Shown: piece by piece, positions 1 through 7,955 of the stretch
How positions within the stretch are numbered: position 1 is the first letter of the stretch
Layout: each line of letters starts with the position of its first letter
NCBI RefSeq assembly: GCF_019218755.1
Contig: NZ_JAHUWZ010000003.1
Span: 530,225-594,224 of the forward strand
Origin: Acidovorax sp. sif1233
GTDB lineage: Bacteria > Pseudomonadota > Gammaproteobacteria > Burkholderiales > Burkholderiaceae_C
Direction of reading: 5' to 3'
DNA length: 64,000 nucleotides
Notes under the pieces: model-generated
What the model saw: the letters and a program-made list of their open reading frames with translations, nothing else
What the model was told of the DNA's origin: nothing
Database searches by the model: none
Position numbers and translations under genes: made by a program

Positions 1-1
1 C

Positions 2-1687
2 TGGAAGGCCGTGCCCGTCATCATCGAAGCACTGCGCGATGCCGGCCGCCTGATGGCCACCAAGGAGATCACGCACAGCTACCCCCACTGCTGGCGCCAC
101 AAGACGCCGGTGATCTACCGCGCGGCCGCGCAATGGTTCATCCGCATGGACGAAGGCGAAGGCGTCTTCACCCAGCCCGGCATGAAGCCCGCCAAGACGC
201 TGCGCCAGATCGCGCTGGACGCCATCGAGCACACCAGCTTCTACCCCGAGAACGGCAAGACCCGCCTGCACGACATGATCGCCGGGCGGCCCGACTGGTG
301 CATCTCGCGCCAGCGCAGCTGGGGGGTGCCCATCCCGTTCTTCCTGCACAAGGATTCGGGCGAACTGCACCCGCGCACCATGGAAATCATGGACCAGGCG
401 GCCGACATCGTGGAAAAGGGCGGCATCGAGGCCTGGAGCCGCGTGACGCCCGAGGAAATCCTGGGCGCCGAGGACGCGGCCTGCTACACCAAGAGCACCG
501 ACATCCTGGAGGTGTGGTTCGACTCGGGCTCCACGTTCAGCCATGTGCTGCGCGGCACGCACCCCGACGTGCACCACGACACGGGCCCCGAGGCCGACCT
601 GTACCTGGAAGGCCACGACCAGCACCGCGGCTGGTTCCACAGCTCCCTGCTCTTGGCATCGGCGCTGGAAGGCCGCGCGCCCTACCGGGGCCTGCTGACC
701 CACGGCTTCACCGTGGACAGCCAGGGCCGCAAGATGAGCAAGTCGCTGGGCAACGGCATCGATCCGCAGGAGATCAACAAGAAGCTGGGCGCCGAGATCA
801 TCCGCCTGTGGGTGGCCGCCAGCGACTACTCCGGCGACATCGCGGGGGACGAAAAGATCCTGGCCCGTGTGGTGGATGCCTACCGCCGCATCCGCAACAC
901 GCTGCGCTTCCTGCTGGCCAACGTGAGCGACTTCGACCCGGCCAAGGACGCCGTGCCGTTCGACCAGATGCTGGAGATCGACCGTTACGCCCTCACCCGC
1001 GCATCCGAGTTCCAGGCCGAGGTGCTGGCGCACTACAAGGTGTATGAGTTCCACCCCGTGGTCGCCAAGCTGCAGCTGTACTGCTCGGAAGACCTGGGCG
1101 GGTTCTACCTGGACGTGCTCAAGGACCGCCTGTACACCACCGCGCCCAAGAGCCTGGCGCGCCGCAGCGCGCAGACCGCGCTCTACCAGATCACGCATGC
1201 CATGCTGCGCTGGATGGCGCCGTTCCTGTCCTTCACGGCCGAAGAGGCCTGGAAGTTGTTCGGCCAGTCCGACTCCATCTTCGTGGAAACCTATGGCTCC
1301 ATCGCCGGGGCCGACGAGGGCCTGCTGGCCAAGTGGGGGCGCCTGCGCGAGATCCGCGATGCGGTGAACAAGGAGATCGAGGCGCTGCGCGCCGCCGGCC
1401 AGGTGGGCTCTTCGCTGCAGGCCGTGGTCACCCTCACGGCCGCGCCCGAAGACCATGCGCTGCTGGCCAGCCTGGGCGACGACCTGAAGTTCATCTTCAT
1501 CACCTCTGCTATTGAATTGGTAGCTGGTAGCGCACTGCAGATCAGCGTCAAGCCCAGTTCCGATGCCAAATGCGAGCGCTGCTGGCACTACCGCCCCGAC
1601 GTGGGGCAGGATGCCGCGCACCCCACCATCTGCGGCCGCTGCACCAGCAACCTCTACGGGGACGGCGAAAGCCGGGCGCACGCGTGA
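2..1687 (+). CDS. ileS: Isoleucyl-tRNA synthetase, 5'-truncated by window edge
   Basis: Charges tRNA-Ile with isoleucine in the cytoplasm (class I synthetase). The frame is open from base 2, so only the C-terminal 561 residues are visible. Seen: the class I signature [39 protein letters not shown], the catalytic KMSKSLGN loop near 730-755, and a C-terminal zinc finger with paired cysteines (CERCW near 1572 and CGRC near 1632). The HIGH motif lies upstream of the window. The stop overlaps the lspA start by one base (TGATG), the usual ileS-lspA pair. A dispersed repeat (see 1508) is read in frame as [12 protein letters not shown] just before the zinc finger. Identification is secure. Confidence 0.98.
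   Translation, partial: WKAVPVIIEALRDAGRLMATKEITHSYPHCWRHKTPVIYRAAAQWFIRMDEGEGVFTQPGMKPAKTLRQIALDAIEHTSFYPENGKTRLHDMIAGRPDWCISRQRSWGVPIPFFLHKDSGELHPRTMEIMDQAADIVEKGGIEAWSRVTPEEILGAEDAACYTKSTDILEVWFDSGSTFSHVLRGTHPDVHHDTGPEADLYLEGHDQHRGWFHSSLLLASALEGRAPYRGLLTHGFTVDSQGRKMSKSLGNGIDPQEINKKLGAEIIRLWVAASDYSGDIAGDEKILARVVDAYRRIRNTLRFLLANVSDFDPAKDAVPFDQMLEIDRYALTRASEFQAEVLAHYKVYEFHPVVAKLQLYCSEDLGGFYLDVLKDRLYTTAPKSLARRSAQTALYQITHAMLRWMAPFLSFTAEEAWKLFGQSDSIFVETYGSIAGADEGLLAKWGRLREIRDAVNKEIEALRAAGQVGSSLQAVVTLTAAPEDHALLASLGDDLKFIFITSAIELVAGSALQISVKPSSDAKCERCWHYRPDVGQDAAHPTICGRCTSNLYGDGESRAHA
1508..1560 (+). repeat. Dispersed repeat A, copy inside ileS
   Basis: Begins GCTATTGAATTGGTAGCTGG and continues with AGCGC. 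It aligns by eye with the intergenic copies at 15764 and 37192: GCTAY, about 9 AT-rich bases, a TAGCTG core, then AGCGC. It is translated in frame in a variable stretch of IleS. The 3' boundary is approximate. Confidence 0.55.
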
Positions 1688-2214
1688 TGGCGCGCGGCGC
1701 GGCACTGGCGGGGCGCTCCGGCGCGGGCATGTGGCCCTGGCTGGCCTGGGCCGTGGTGCTTCTGGTGGCCGACCAGATCACCAAGACCTGGATCATCCAG
1801 AACTACCAGCTGGGCGATGCCACGTTCATCACCAGCTTCTTCAACATCGTGCGGGCGCACAACACCGGCGCGGCGTTCTCCTTCCTGCGCGATGCGGGCG
1901 GATGGCAGCGCTGGCTGTTCACCGGCATCGGCGTGGCGGCCACGATCTTCATCGTGTGGCAACTGCGCGCGCACCCGGGCCAGAAGCTGTTCAGCTTCGC
2001 GCTGTCCAGCATCCTGGGGGGCGCGGTGGGCAACGTGGTGGACCGGCTGATGCACGGCTACGTCGTGGACTTCCTGGATTTCCACTGGAATTTCCTCGCC
2101 GGGATCTTCCACGGCGGCCATTTCCCGGCCTTCAACCTGGCGGACACGGCCATCAGCGTGGGGGCCGCCTGCCTGATCCTGGACGAGCTGCTCAGAGCGC
2201 GGCGCGCGCGCTGA
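1687..2214 (+). CDS. lspA: Lipoprotein signal peptidase (signal peptidase II)
   Basis: Cleaves the signal peptide from prolipoproteins after diacylglyceryl transfer, in the inner membrane. 175 residues, the family's usual size, with four hydrophobic segments. The A8 family motifs are present: [27 protein letters not shown] with the first catalytic Asp, and [11 protein letters not shown] with the second. The ATG chosen overlaps the ileS stop (TGATG). An in-frame GTG one codon earlier (1684) is an alternative. Translationally coupled to ileS, as in most proteobacteria. Confidence 0.97.
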   Translation: MARGAALAGRSGAGMWPWLAWAVVLLVADQITKTWIIQNYQLGDATFITSFFNIVRAHNTGAAFSFLRDAGGWQRWLFTGIGVAATIFIVWQLRAHPGQKLFSFALSSILGGAVGNVVDRLMHGYVVDFLDFHWNFLAGIFHGGHFPAFNLADTAISVGAACLILDELLRARRAR

Positions 2215-2241
2215 AGCAACACCCCCGCTCCCTGCATCCCA

Positions 2242-2264
2242 GGCCCGCCGCGCGCGGGCCTTTT
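2242..2264 (+). terminator. Intrinsic terminator after ileS-lspA
   Basis: GGCCCGC (2242-2248) pairs with GCGGGCC (2254-2260) around a five-base loop and is followed by TTTT. It lies 28 bases past the lspA stop. Confidence 0.75.
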
Positions 2265-2622
2265 GCCAGGCGAAAGGCGGGGAGCGGATTCACCGGCAGG
2301 GGCCTGCCCCACCTGTGTAGTGCCCGTGCGGCAGGCGCCACACGCCGTGCCCCGCCCGGCAAAACCCGGACTGCTATCCATGCTATGGAATCGGGAGTAT
2401 GCTTATATGTCAGTTTTGTGACAAATGACGGAGGGGTGCCTTGCCCGCGCCCGCCCCGCCCCGGAAGCCGCGCCGCCCGGCACCGCAGACCCGTCTGCCC
2501 TGGCCTCCGGGCACAAAAGTGAACACGCCACCCTGGCCAGGGGCGCATGATGTGCCCTGCGTCCGCCGTGGGCCAGGCGCCGCGTTTGCGCACGTCACAA
2601 GAAGAAGAAACAACGGTTTTCC
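2265..2622 (+). promoter_or_regulatory. Upstream region of the Na/Pi cotransporter; weak Pho-box-like site
   Basis: About 360 bases without a gene. The only structure seen is at 2407-2424: ATGTCAG, four bases TTTT, then GTGACAA. This resembles the 7-4-7 direct-repeat layout of PhoB sites (CTGTCAT twice), with five and four of seven matches. An AT-rich stretch (TATGCTTATAT, 2398-2408) could supply a -10 element. The site is 200 bases from the start codon and no -10 is visible just 3' of it, so the assignment is weak. Confidence 0.25.
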
Positions 2623-4278
2623 ATGAAGCATCTCTTGAATCTCCTGGCAGCGGTGTCGCTGCTGATCTGGGGCACCCACCTGGTGCGCACCGGCATCCTG
2701 CGCGTATTCGGCGCCAACCTGCGCCAGCTGATCGCGCACAGCGTCAGCAACCGGTTCACGGCCGTGCTGTCGGGCATCGGGGTGACCGCCGTGGTGCAGT
2801 CGAGCACCGCCACGGCGCTGATCGTGTCGTCCTTCGTGGGCCAGGGCCTGGTGGGCCTGCCCGCCGCGCTGGCCGTGATGCTGGGCGCCGACGTGGGCAC
2901 CAGCGTGATGGCCGTGGTGTTCTCCATGGACCTGTCCTGGCTCTCGCCGCTGTTCATCTTCGCGGGGGTGGTGCTGTTCATCTCGCGCAAGGACACGGCG
3001 GCCGGCCGCGTGGGCCGGGTGCTGATCGGCCTGGGCCTGATGCTGCTGGCGCTGCGCCTGATCACCGAGTCCACCACCGTGCTGACCCAGTCGCCCACCG
3101 TGCGCACGCTGCTCTCCGCGCTCACCAGCGACCTGCTGCTCGAGATTTTCACGGGCTCGGTGCTCGCCATCGTGGCCTATTCCAGCCTGGCCACGGTGCT
3201 GCTCACCGCGGCCCTGGCGGGCTCGGGCGGCATCCCGCCCGACGTGGCGCTGGGCCTGGTGCTGGGCGCCAACCTGGGCAGCGGCGTGCTGGCGGTGCTG
3301 ACCACGCTCAAGGCCGACGTGCAGACGCGGCAGGTGCCGCTGGGCAACCTGATCTTCAAGATCATCGGCGTGGTCATCATGACGCCGCTCACGGGGCTGT
3401 GGCTGCAGCACGTGCGGCCCTACGTGCCGGAAATCGCGACGCTGGTGGTGCTGTTCCATCTGGCGTTCAACATGGTGGTGGGCATCATCTGCATCGGCCT
3501 GACCGGCACGGTGGCCCGCGCGGTGCAGCGCCTGCTGCCGCAGGAGAAGACCCAGGCCGCGGCGGGCACGCGCCCCCAGCACCTGGACCCTTCCGCCCTG
3601 GCCACGCCCTCGCTGGCCATCTCCTGCGCCGCGCGCGAGGCCCTGCACCAGGCCGACGTGGTCGAGTCCATGCTGCTGGGCCTGCACAAGGTGATCCGCA
3701 CGGACGACCTCAAGCTCGCACAGGATCTGCGCAAGCTCGACGACGAGGTGGACGGCCTGTACTCGGCCATCAAGTACTACATGACCAAGATCTCGCGCGA
3801 GGCGCTGGATGAGCGCGAAGGCCGCCGCTGGGCCGACATCATCAGCTTCACGATCAACATGGAACAGATCGGCGACATCATCGAGCGCGTGCTGATCGAC
3901 ATCGAGGACAAGAAGATCAAGAAGGGCCGCCAGTTCTCCGAGGCCGGCATGGAAGAGATCAACGAGCTGCACGCGCGCCTGATCGACAACCTGCGCCTGG
4001 CGATGAGCGTGTTCCTCAACGGCAGCGTGCGCGATGCGCAGAAGCTGCTGGAGGAGAAGGCCCGCTTCCGCGACCTGGAGCACGCGTATTCGGCCACCCA
4101 CCTGGCGCGCCTGTCCGACAACACGGTGCAAAGCATCGAGACCAGCTCGCTGCACATCGACCTGATCAGCGAGCTCAAGCGCATCAACTCGCTGCTGTGC
4201 TCGGTGGCCTACCCGATCCTGGAGTCGGCGGGCGCGCTGGCGCCCAGCCGCCTGAGGGCCATGGTGGACCAGGCCTGA
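2623..4278 (+). CDS. Na/Pi cotransporter family protein with C-terminal PhoU-like domain
   Basis: Probable sodium-coupled phosphate carrier in the inner membrane. 551 residues. The N-terminal ~300 are highly hydrophobic and carry the two Na/Pi-cotransporter repeats, the first with the QSST signature (VVQSSTATALIVSSF, near residue 65) and the second with AYSSLATVLL and GLVLGANLGSG. From about residue 330 the chain is polar and helical, with EALDEREGRRWADIISF and MEQIGDIIERVLIDI, typical of PhoU-like helical bundles. The ATG has only a weak purine-rich ribosome site (AAGAAGAAGAAA). The family is secure; the direction and substrate come from family knowledge. Confidence 0.9.
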   Translation: MKHLLNLLAAVSLLIWGTHLVRTGILRVFGANLRQLIAHSVSNRFTAVLSGIGVTAVVQSSTATALIVSSFVGQGLVGLPAALAVMLGADVGTSVMAVVFSMDLSWLSPLFIFAGVVLFISRKDTAAGRVGRVLIGLGLMLLALRLITESTTVLTQSPTVRTLLSALTSDLLLEIFTGSVLAIVAYSSLATVLLTAALAGSGGIPPDVALGLVLGANLGSGVLAVLTTLKADVQTRQVPLGNLIFKIIGVVIMTPLTGLWLQHVRPYVPEIATLVVLFHLAFNMVVGIICIGLTGTVARAVQRLLPQEKTQAAAGTRPQHLDPSALATPSLAISCAAREALHQADVVESMLLGLHKVIRTDDLKLAQDLRKLDDEVDGLYSAIKYYMTKISREALDEREGRRWADIISFTINMEQIGDIIERVLIDIEDKKIKKGRQFSEAGMEEINELHARLIDNLRLAMSVFLNGSVRDAQKLLEEKARFRDLEHAYSATHLARLSDNTVQSIETSSLHIDLISELKRINSLLCSVAYPILESAGALAPSRLRAMVDQA

Positions 4279-4347
4279 GGCGGCGGCTTGCGCCCACGGC
4301 GGCCCGCCGCCCTTGCGCAGGGGGCAGCGGCCGCAAGGGCCGCCGCG

Positions 4348-5181
4348 TCAGGCGCCCAGGAAGCCCGCGATCACCAGTCCGGCTTCCAGGGTGAACGCCC
4401 CTTGCGCCACCTGTTCGCGCAGGCTGTCGAGGGAAAGCAGATCGAACCGCTCGACCTCCCCGTCCTGGTTGCAGGGCTCCAGGCCGTCGGGCACCTGGGC
4501 GCGGAACCAGTCGATGCGCTCCACCATGAAGCCCACGCCCCCGCCCTCGCGGCTGGGCCGGCTGAACAGCACATGGCCGCCGTGCGCCACGCCCGCCAGG
4601 GCTTCGATGCGCAGCCCGGCCTCCTCCCAGGTCTCGCGCGCCAGCGCCTGCGGCAGGGTGTCGGCGGCCGCCACCATGCCGCCCATCAGCGTATCCCACA
4701 GGCCCGGGTTGTTGGGCTTGGTCAGCGCCCGCTTTTGCACCCACATGCGGCCGTCCGGGGCCAGCCCCACCAGGTGCACGGCCCGCGTGGCGATGCCCAG
4801 CACGCGCACGGCGCCGCGCTCCACGGTGGCCACCACGTCGCCCTGCGGATTGCACACGGCCAGTTGCTCATTGCGCCAGGGGCCGCACCGGCCGGCGCCC
4901 CGCAGCACCGCCGCCAGGGCGTTGAGCGCCTCGGTGGCCCCTCCCGGGGGCGATTGCAGGTGCCAGGCGGGTGCCCCCTGATGCTCTGTTTTTGATAGCT
5001 CGAAGCGCTTGTCGATGGCGCGCGAGGCACCAATCTGCTCCAAGAACCCTTCGGCCACCGAGCCCACCACCTGCCCGGCCGCCAGCAAGGCTTGGCGGGA
5101 CTGGGCGGCGGGCTGCCGCGCGGCCTGCCGGGCGCCCGCCAGCCAGTGCCCGAACGGCGTGCTGCCGTGCGCCGCGCTCAC
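4348..5181 (-). CDS. Nudix hydrolase with N-terminal DUF4743-like domain
   Basis: Hydrolyses a nucleoside diphosphate linked to another moiety; the substrate is unknown. 277 residues. The Nudix box is readable as GGMVAAADTLPQALARETWE followed by EAG, near residues 155-178, matching GX5EX7REUXEEXGU in spacing except at the first Glu position. The N-terminal ~110 residues (GHWLAGARQAARQ onward) resemble DUF4743, found fused to Nudix domains in thiamine-pyrophosphokinase-related proteins. The GTG start overlaps the stop of the upstream reductase (GTGA), which implies translational coupling. A copy of dispersed repeat A is translated within it (near residues 50-66). Nudix fold is near certain; the domain name is moderately sure. 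Confidence 0.85.
   Translation of the reverse strand: MSAAHGSTPFGHWLAGARQAARQPAAQSRQALLAAGQVVGSVAEGFLEQIGASRAIDKRFELSKTEHQGAPAWHLQSPPGGATEALNALAAVLRGAGRCGPWRNEQLAVCNPQGDVVATVERGAVRVLGIATRAVHLVGLAPDGRMWVQKRALTKPNNPGLWDTLMGGMVAAADTLPQALARETWEEAGLRIEALAGVAHGGHVLFSRPSREGGGVGFMVERIDWFRAQVPDGLEPCNQDGEVERFDLLSLDSLREQVAQGAFTLEAGLVIAGFLGA
4983..5031 (+). repeat. Dispersed repeat A, copy inside the Nudix gene
   Basis: GCTCTGTTTTTGATAGCTCG followed by AAGCGCTTGTCG and a GGCAC end. It has the same order of blocks as the intergenic copies (GCT, AT-rich spacer, ATAGCT, GCGCTTG) and lies antisense to the gene. Confidence 0.6.
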
Positions 5182-6161
5182 AGCGTGAGGATGGTGGAGC
5201 CGGTGGTCTTGCGCGCCTCGAGGTCGCGGTGCGCCTGCTGCACCTGCGCGAGCGGGTAGCGCTGGTCGATGTGAATCACGACCTGCCCGCTGGCCACCAC
5301 GCTGAACAGGTCGTCCGCCATGGCCTGCGTGCTCTCGCGCGTGGCGATGTGGGTGAACAGTGTCTGGCGCGTGACGTACAGCGAGCCCTTGGCGCCCAGC
5401 GCGCCCGGAGCGAACGGCGGCACGGGGCCCGATGCATTCCCAAAGCTGGCCATGAGCCCAAAGGGGCGCAGGCAGTCGAGGGACTTGTCCCACGTGTCCT
5501 TGCCCACCGAGTCGTACACCACCTTCACGCCCTGGCCGGCGGTGATCTCTTTCACGCGGGCCGCGAAGTCCTCGGTGTTGTAGTTGATCGCATGGGCCGC
5601 GCCATTGGCCAGCGCGAGCTGGCACTTGGCGTCCGAGCCCGCCGTGGCGATGAGGGAGAGCCCGAGCGCCCTGGCCCACTGCGTGGCGATCAGCCCCACC
5701 CCGCCGGCGGCGGCGTGGAACAGCACGTGGTCGCCGGCCTGCAGGCCTTGCACGGGCAGCGTCTTCTTGAGCAGGTACTGCGCGGTCAGGCCCTTGAGCA
5801 TCATGGCCGCGCCGGTTTCGAAGCTGATCGCGTCGGGCAGCCGGCACACGCACCTGGCGGGCATCACGCGCTGCTCGCAGTAGCTGCCGGGCGGCTGGCT
5901 CGCGTAGGCCGCGCGGTCGCCCACCTTCAGGTGCGTGACACCTTCGCCCACGGCCTCGACCACACCGGCGGCCTCCATGCCGATGCCCGCGGGCATGCCG
6001 AGCGGGTACAGGCCCGTGCGGTGGTACACGTCGATGAAATTCAGGCCGATGGCGTGGTGGCGGATGCGGATCTCGCCGGGGCCGGGCTCGCCCACGGCGA
6101 CGTCAACGATGTGGAGTTCTTCGGGACCACCGTGCTGGCGGATCTGGACGGCAAGGCTCAT
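5178..6161 (-). CDS. Zinc-independent quinone oxidoreductase (QOR family, MDR superfamily)
   Basis: NADPH-dependent one-electron reduction of quinones or related enone reduction in the cytoplasm. 327 residues, the normal QOR length. Seen: QIRQHGGPEELHIVDV at the N-terminus, LNFIDVYHRTGLYP (QOR signature), and the nucleotide-binding HAAAGGVGLIATQWARALG near residue 140. The structural-zinc cysteine lobe of alcohol dehydrogenases is absent. The start was set at the ATG at 6161, which has GGAG eight bases upstream; a longer frame to 6200 lacks a ribosome site. First gene of a two-gene unit with the Nudix hydrolase. Confidence 0.9.
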   Translation of the reverse strand: MSLAVQIRQHGGPEELHIVDVAVGEPGPGEIRIRHHAIGLNFIDVYHRTGLYPLGMPAGIGMEAAGVVEAVGEGVTHLKVGDRAAYASQPPGSYCEQRVMPARCVCRLPDAISFETGAAMMLKGLTAQYLLKKTLPVQGLQAGDHVLFHAAAGGVGLIATQWARALGLSLIATAGSDAKCQLALANGAAHAINYNTEDFAARVKEITAGQGVKVVYDSVGKDTWDKSLDCLRPFGLMASFGNASGPVPPFAPGALGAKGSLYVTRQTLFTHIATRESTQAMADDLFSVVASGQVVIHIDQRYPLAQVQQAHRDLEARKTTGSTILTL

Positions 6162-6361
6162 GGCTAACGCTCCTGTAACGGTGAGACAAACGGCGGCCAT
6201 CCTGCCACGAATCCCGCGAACCTGCCGCAGGCCGGGCTACTTGCCGGCGGGCACCGCCACGCCGCGAGGAGACGGCCCTGGGCGATGGCGGGTGGGCGTG
6301 TGGACGGCCGCGCCGCCCTGGGGCCTTGTGGCCGCGCGCAGCGGGGCGGCACGCGCGCCGT

Positions 6362-6367
6362 TACAGT
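6362..6367 (+). promoter_or_regulatory. -10-like hexamer TACAGT directly before the EamA start
   Basis: TACAGT ends eight bases before the ATG at 6376 and no Shine-Dalgarno sequence lies between. If used, the transcript would be leaderless or nearly so. No convincing -35 was found. Confidence 0.35.
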
Positions 6368-6375
6368 CCAGCCCC

Positions 6376-7275
6376 ATGACACAAAAACTCACGCCCGGCA
6401 CGGCGGCGTTGCTGGTGGTACCGCCGATGCTCTGGGCCGGCAATGCCGTGGTGGGGCGGCTGGTGCACGACCTGATCCCGCCCCTCACCCTCAATTTCAT
6501 CCGCTGGGTGCTGGCCTTCGGCATCCTGCTGCCCCTCGCGCACGGTGTGCTGCGCAAGGACAGCCCGCTGTGGCCGCACTGGCGCCGCTACGCGCTGCTG
6601 GGGCTGCTGGGCATCGGGCTGTACAACGCGTTCCAGTACATGGCCCTGCAGACCTCCACGCCCATCAACGTGACCCTGGTGGGCTCCAGCATGCCGGTGT
6701 GGATGCTGGGCGTGGGCGCGCTGTTCTTCGGCGCGGGCGTCACGCGGCGGCAGCTGCTGGGGGCGCTGCTGTCGATCTGCGGCGTGCTGCTCGTGCTCAG
6801 CCGTGGCGAATGGGCGCAGCTGATGGCCTTCCGGCTCGTGCCGGGCGACCTGTTCATGCTCCTTGCCACGATTTCATGGGCGTTCTACAGCTGGCTGCTG
6901 TCGCGCACCACCGAGCCCACCCGCATCCGCGGCGACTGGGCAGCGTTCCTGATGGCGCAGATGGTGTTCGGGCTCGCATGGTCGGGCAGTTTCGCCGGGG
7001 CGGAATGGGCCTCGGGCCGCTCGCACGTCGCATGGGGCTGGCCGCTGGCGGCCGCGCTGGCATTCATCGCGGTGGGGCCCGCGGTGCTGGCCTACCGCTT
7101 CTGGGGCGTGGGCGTGCAGCGCGCGGGGCCCGCCGTGGCGGGCTTCTTCGTGAACCTGACGCCCCTGTTCGCCGGCATCCTGTCGGCCGCGTTCCTGGGG
7201 GAGACGCCCCAGCTCTTTCATGGCATCGCGTTCGCGCTGATCGTGGGCGGGATCGTGGTGTCCTCTCGCCGATAG
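6376..7275 (+). CDS. EamA/DMT-family inner-membrane transporter
   Basis: Drug/metabolite superfamily exporter; the substrate cannot be read from sequence. 299 residues with about ten hydrophobic segments in two EamA repeats. The first starts LLVVPPMLWAGNAVVGRLVH, and the second carries GPAVLAYRFWGVGVQRAGPA and FFVNLTPLFAGILSAAFLGE, both typical. The ATG at 6376 was chosen because the repeat begins right after it. The open frame extends upstream, but that part reads as shadow sequence. Divergent from the QOR gene. Confidence 0.88.
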   Translation: MTQKLTPGTAALLVVPPMLWAGNAVVGRLVHDLIPPLTLNFIRWVLAFGILLPLAHGVLRKDSPLWPHWRRYALLGLLGIGLYNAFQYMALQTSTPINVTLVGSSMPVWMLGVGALFFGAGVTRRQLLGALLSICGVLLVLSRGEWAQLMAFRLVPGDLFMLLATISWAFYSWLLSRTTEPTRIRGDWAAFLMAQMVFGLAWSGSFAGAEWASGRSHVAWGWPLAAALAFIAVGPAVLAYRFWGVGVQRAGPAVAGFFVNLTPLFAGILSAAFLGETPQLFHGIAFALIVGGIVVSSRR

Positions 7276-7291
7276 CGCCGCTGCGGCGGCT

Positions 7292-7885
7292 CTACTCCTG
7301 CACCCGCAAGGTGCCGGCAGAGGACCCAAAACCCGGTTCTTGCGCCGGGAAGTCCGCCACGGTGGCGTTGTAGTTCACGCCCACCATGTGGCCGTTCAGG
7401 TCCGTGAGGTACATGAGGTTGCGGACGTCGGTATCGGCGGCCGGCGCGGTGCTGTCCATGCGCACCCAGGCACGCCCGCCAAGGGTGACCAGCGAGGCGT
7501 CGCGCATCACCAGGCCCGGGGTGAGCCTGGGCAAGGTTGTTTCCATGGCGGACATGAACGCGGGCAAGGCATCGGGCGTGAGCGGTTTTTGCGCCATGCG
7601 CGACCAGGTCACGGCCACGGTGCTGCTGCGCCGGGCGTTGCCCCAGGCGGCCAGCGGCCTGCGCCCGTGCCGGCCGAACTTGGTCTGCAGCTCCTCGTCG
7701 GTGAGCGCGGTGTAGCCCGCCGGCGCCTGCAGCCGCAGCGTCCCGCTGGGGGTCTGGAGGGCGACGGGCTCGGCGGCGGCCAGGGTGCAGGCAGCGGCTG
7801 CGGCACATGCCAGGGTGGCCCATGCAGCCAGGCGCCCGCGCGCCGTGGCGCTGGCGGCGGGGCGGGTGTGCGGAGAAGGGTGCAT
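7292..7885 (-). CDS. Secreted protein of unknown function
   Basis: I do not recognise the family. 197 residues from the ATG at 7885, which has GAGG about seven bases upstream; ATGs at 7900 and 7936 are in frame but poorly preceded. After HPSPHTRPAASATARGR a hydrophobic run (AAWATLACAAAAACTLAAA) with an Ala-Ala-Ala/Glu junction looks like a signal peptide of about 40 residues. The mature part is mixed alpha/beta (LQTPSGTLRLQAPAGYTALT near residue 50) with no cysteines or catalytic pattern. It lies 70 bases downstream of the GGDEF-EAL gene on the same strand and may be the last gene of that unit. Confidence 0.7.
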   Translation of the reverse strand: MHPSPHTRPAASATARGRLAAWATLACAAAAACTLAAAEPVALQTPSGTLRLQAPAGYTALTDEELQTKFGRHGRRPLAAWGNARRSSTVAVTWSRMAQKPLTPDALPAFMSAMETTLPRLTPGLVMRDASLVTLGGRAWVRMDSTAPAADTDVRNLMYLTDLNGHMVGVNYNATVADFPAQEPGFGSSAGTLRVQE

Positions 7886-7955
7886 ATCGGACCTCGCCAT
7901 CAGCAAAATGGAAAGAGCGAACGGAAGGAACACCATGCGGCCGGCGACTGGCGGC

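Noticed and set aside
2410..4155. A 581-codon minus-strand frame opposite the Na/Pi cotransporter
   Set aside because: Low-complexity His/Gln/Arg composition, no domain, and full overlap with a recognised gene.
4327..4343. GCGGCC-loop-GGCCGC hairpin between the Na/Pi and Nudix genes as a terminator
   Set aside because: No T tract on either strand; in such GC-rich sequence short hairpins are expected by chance.
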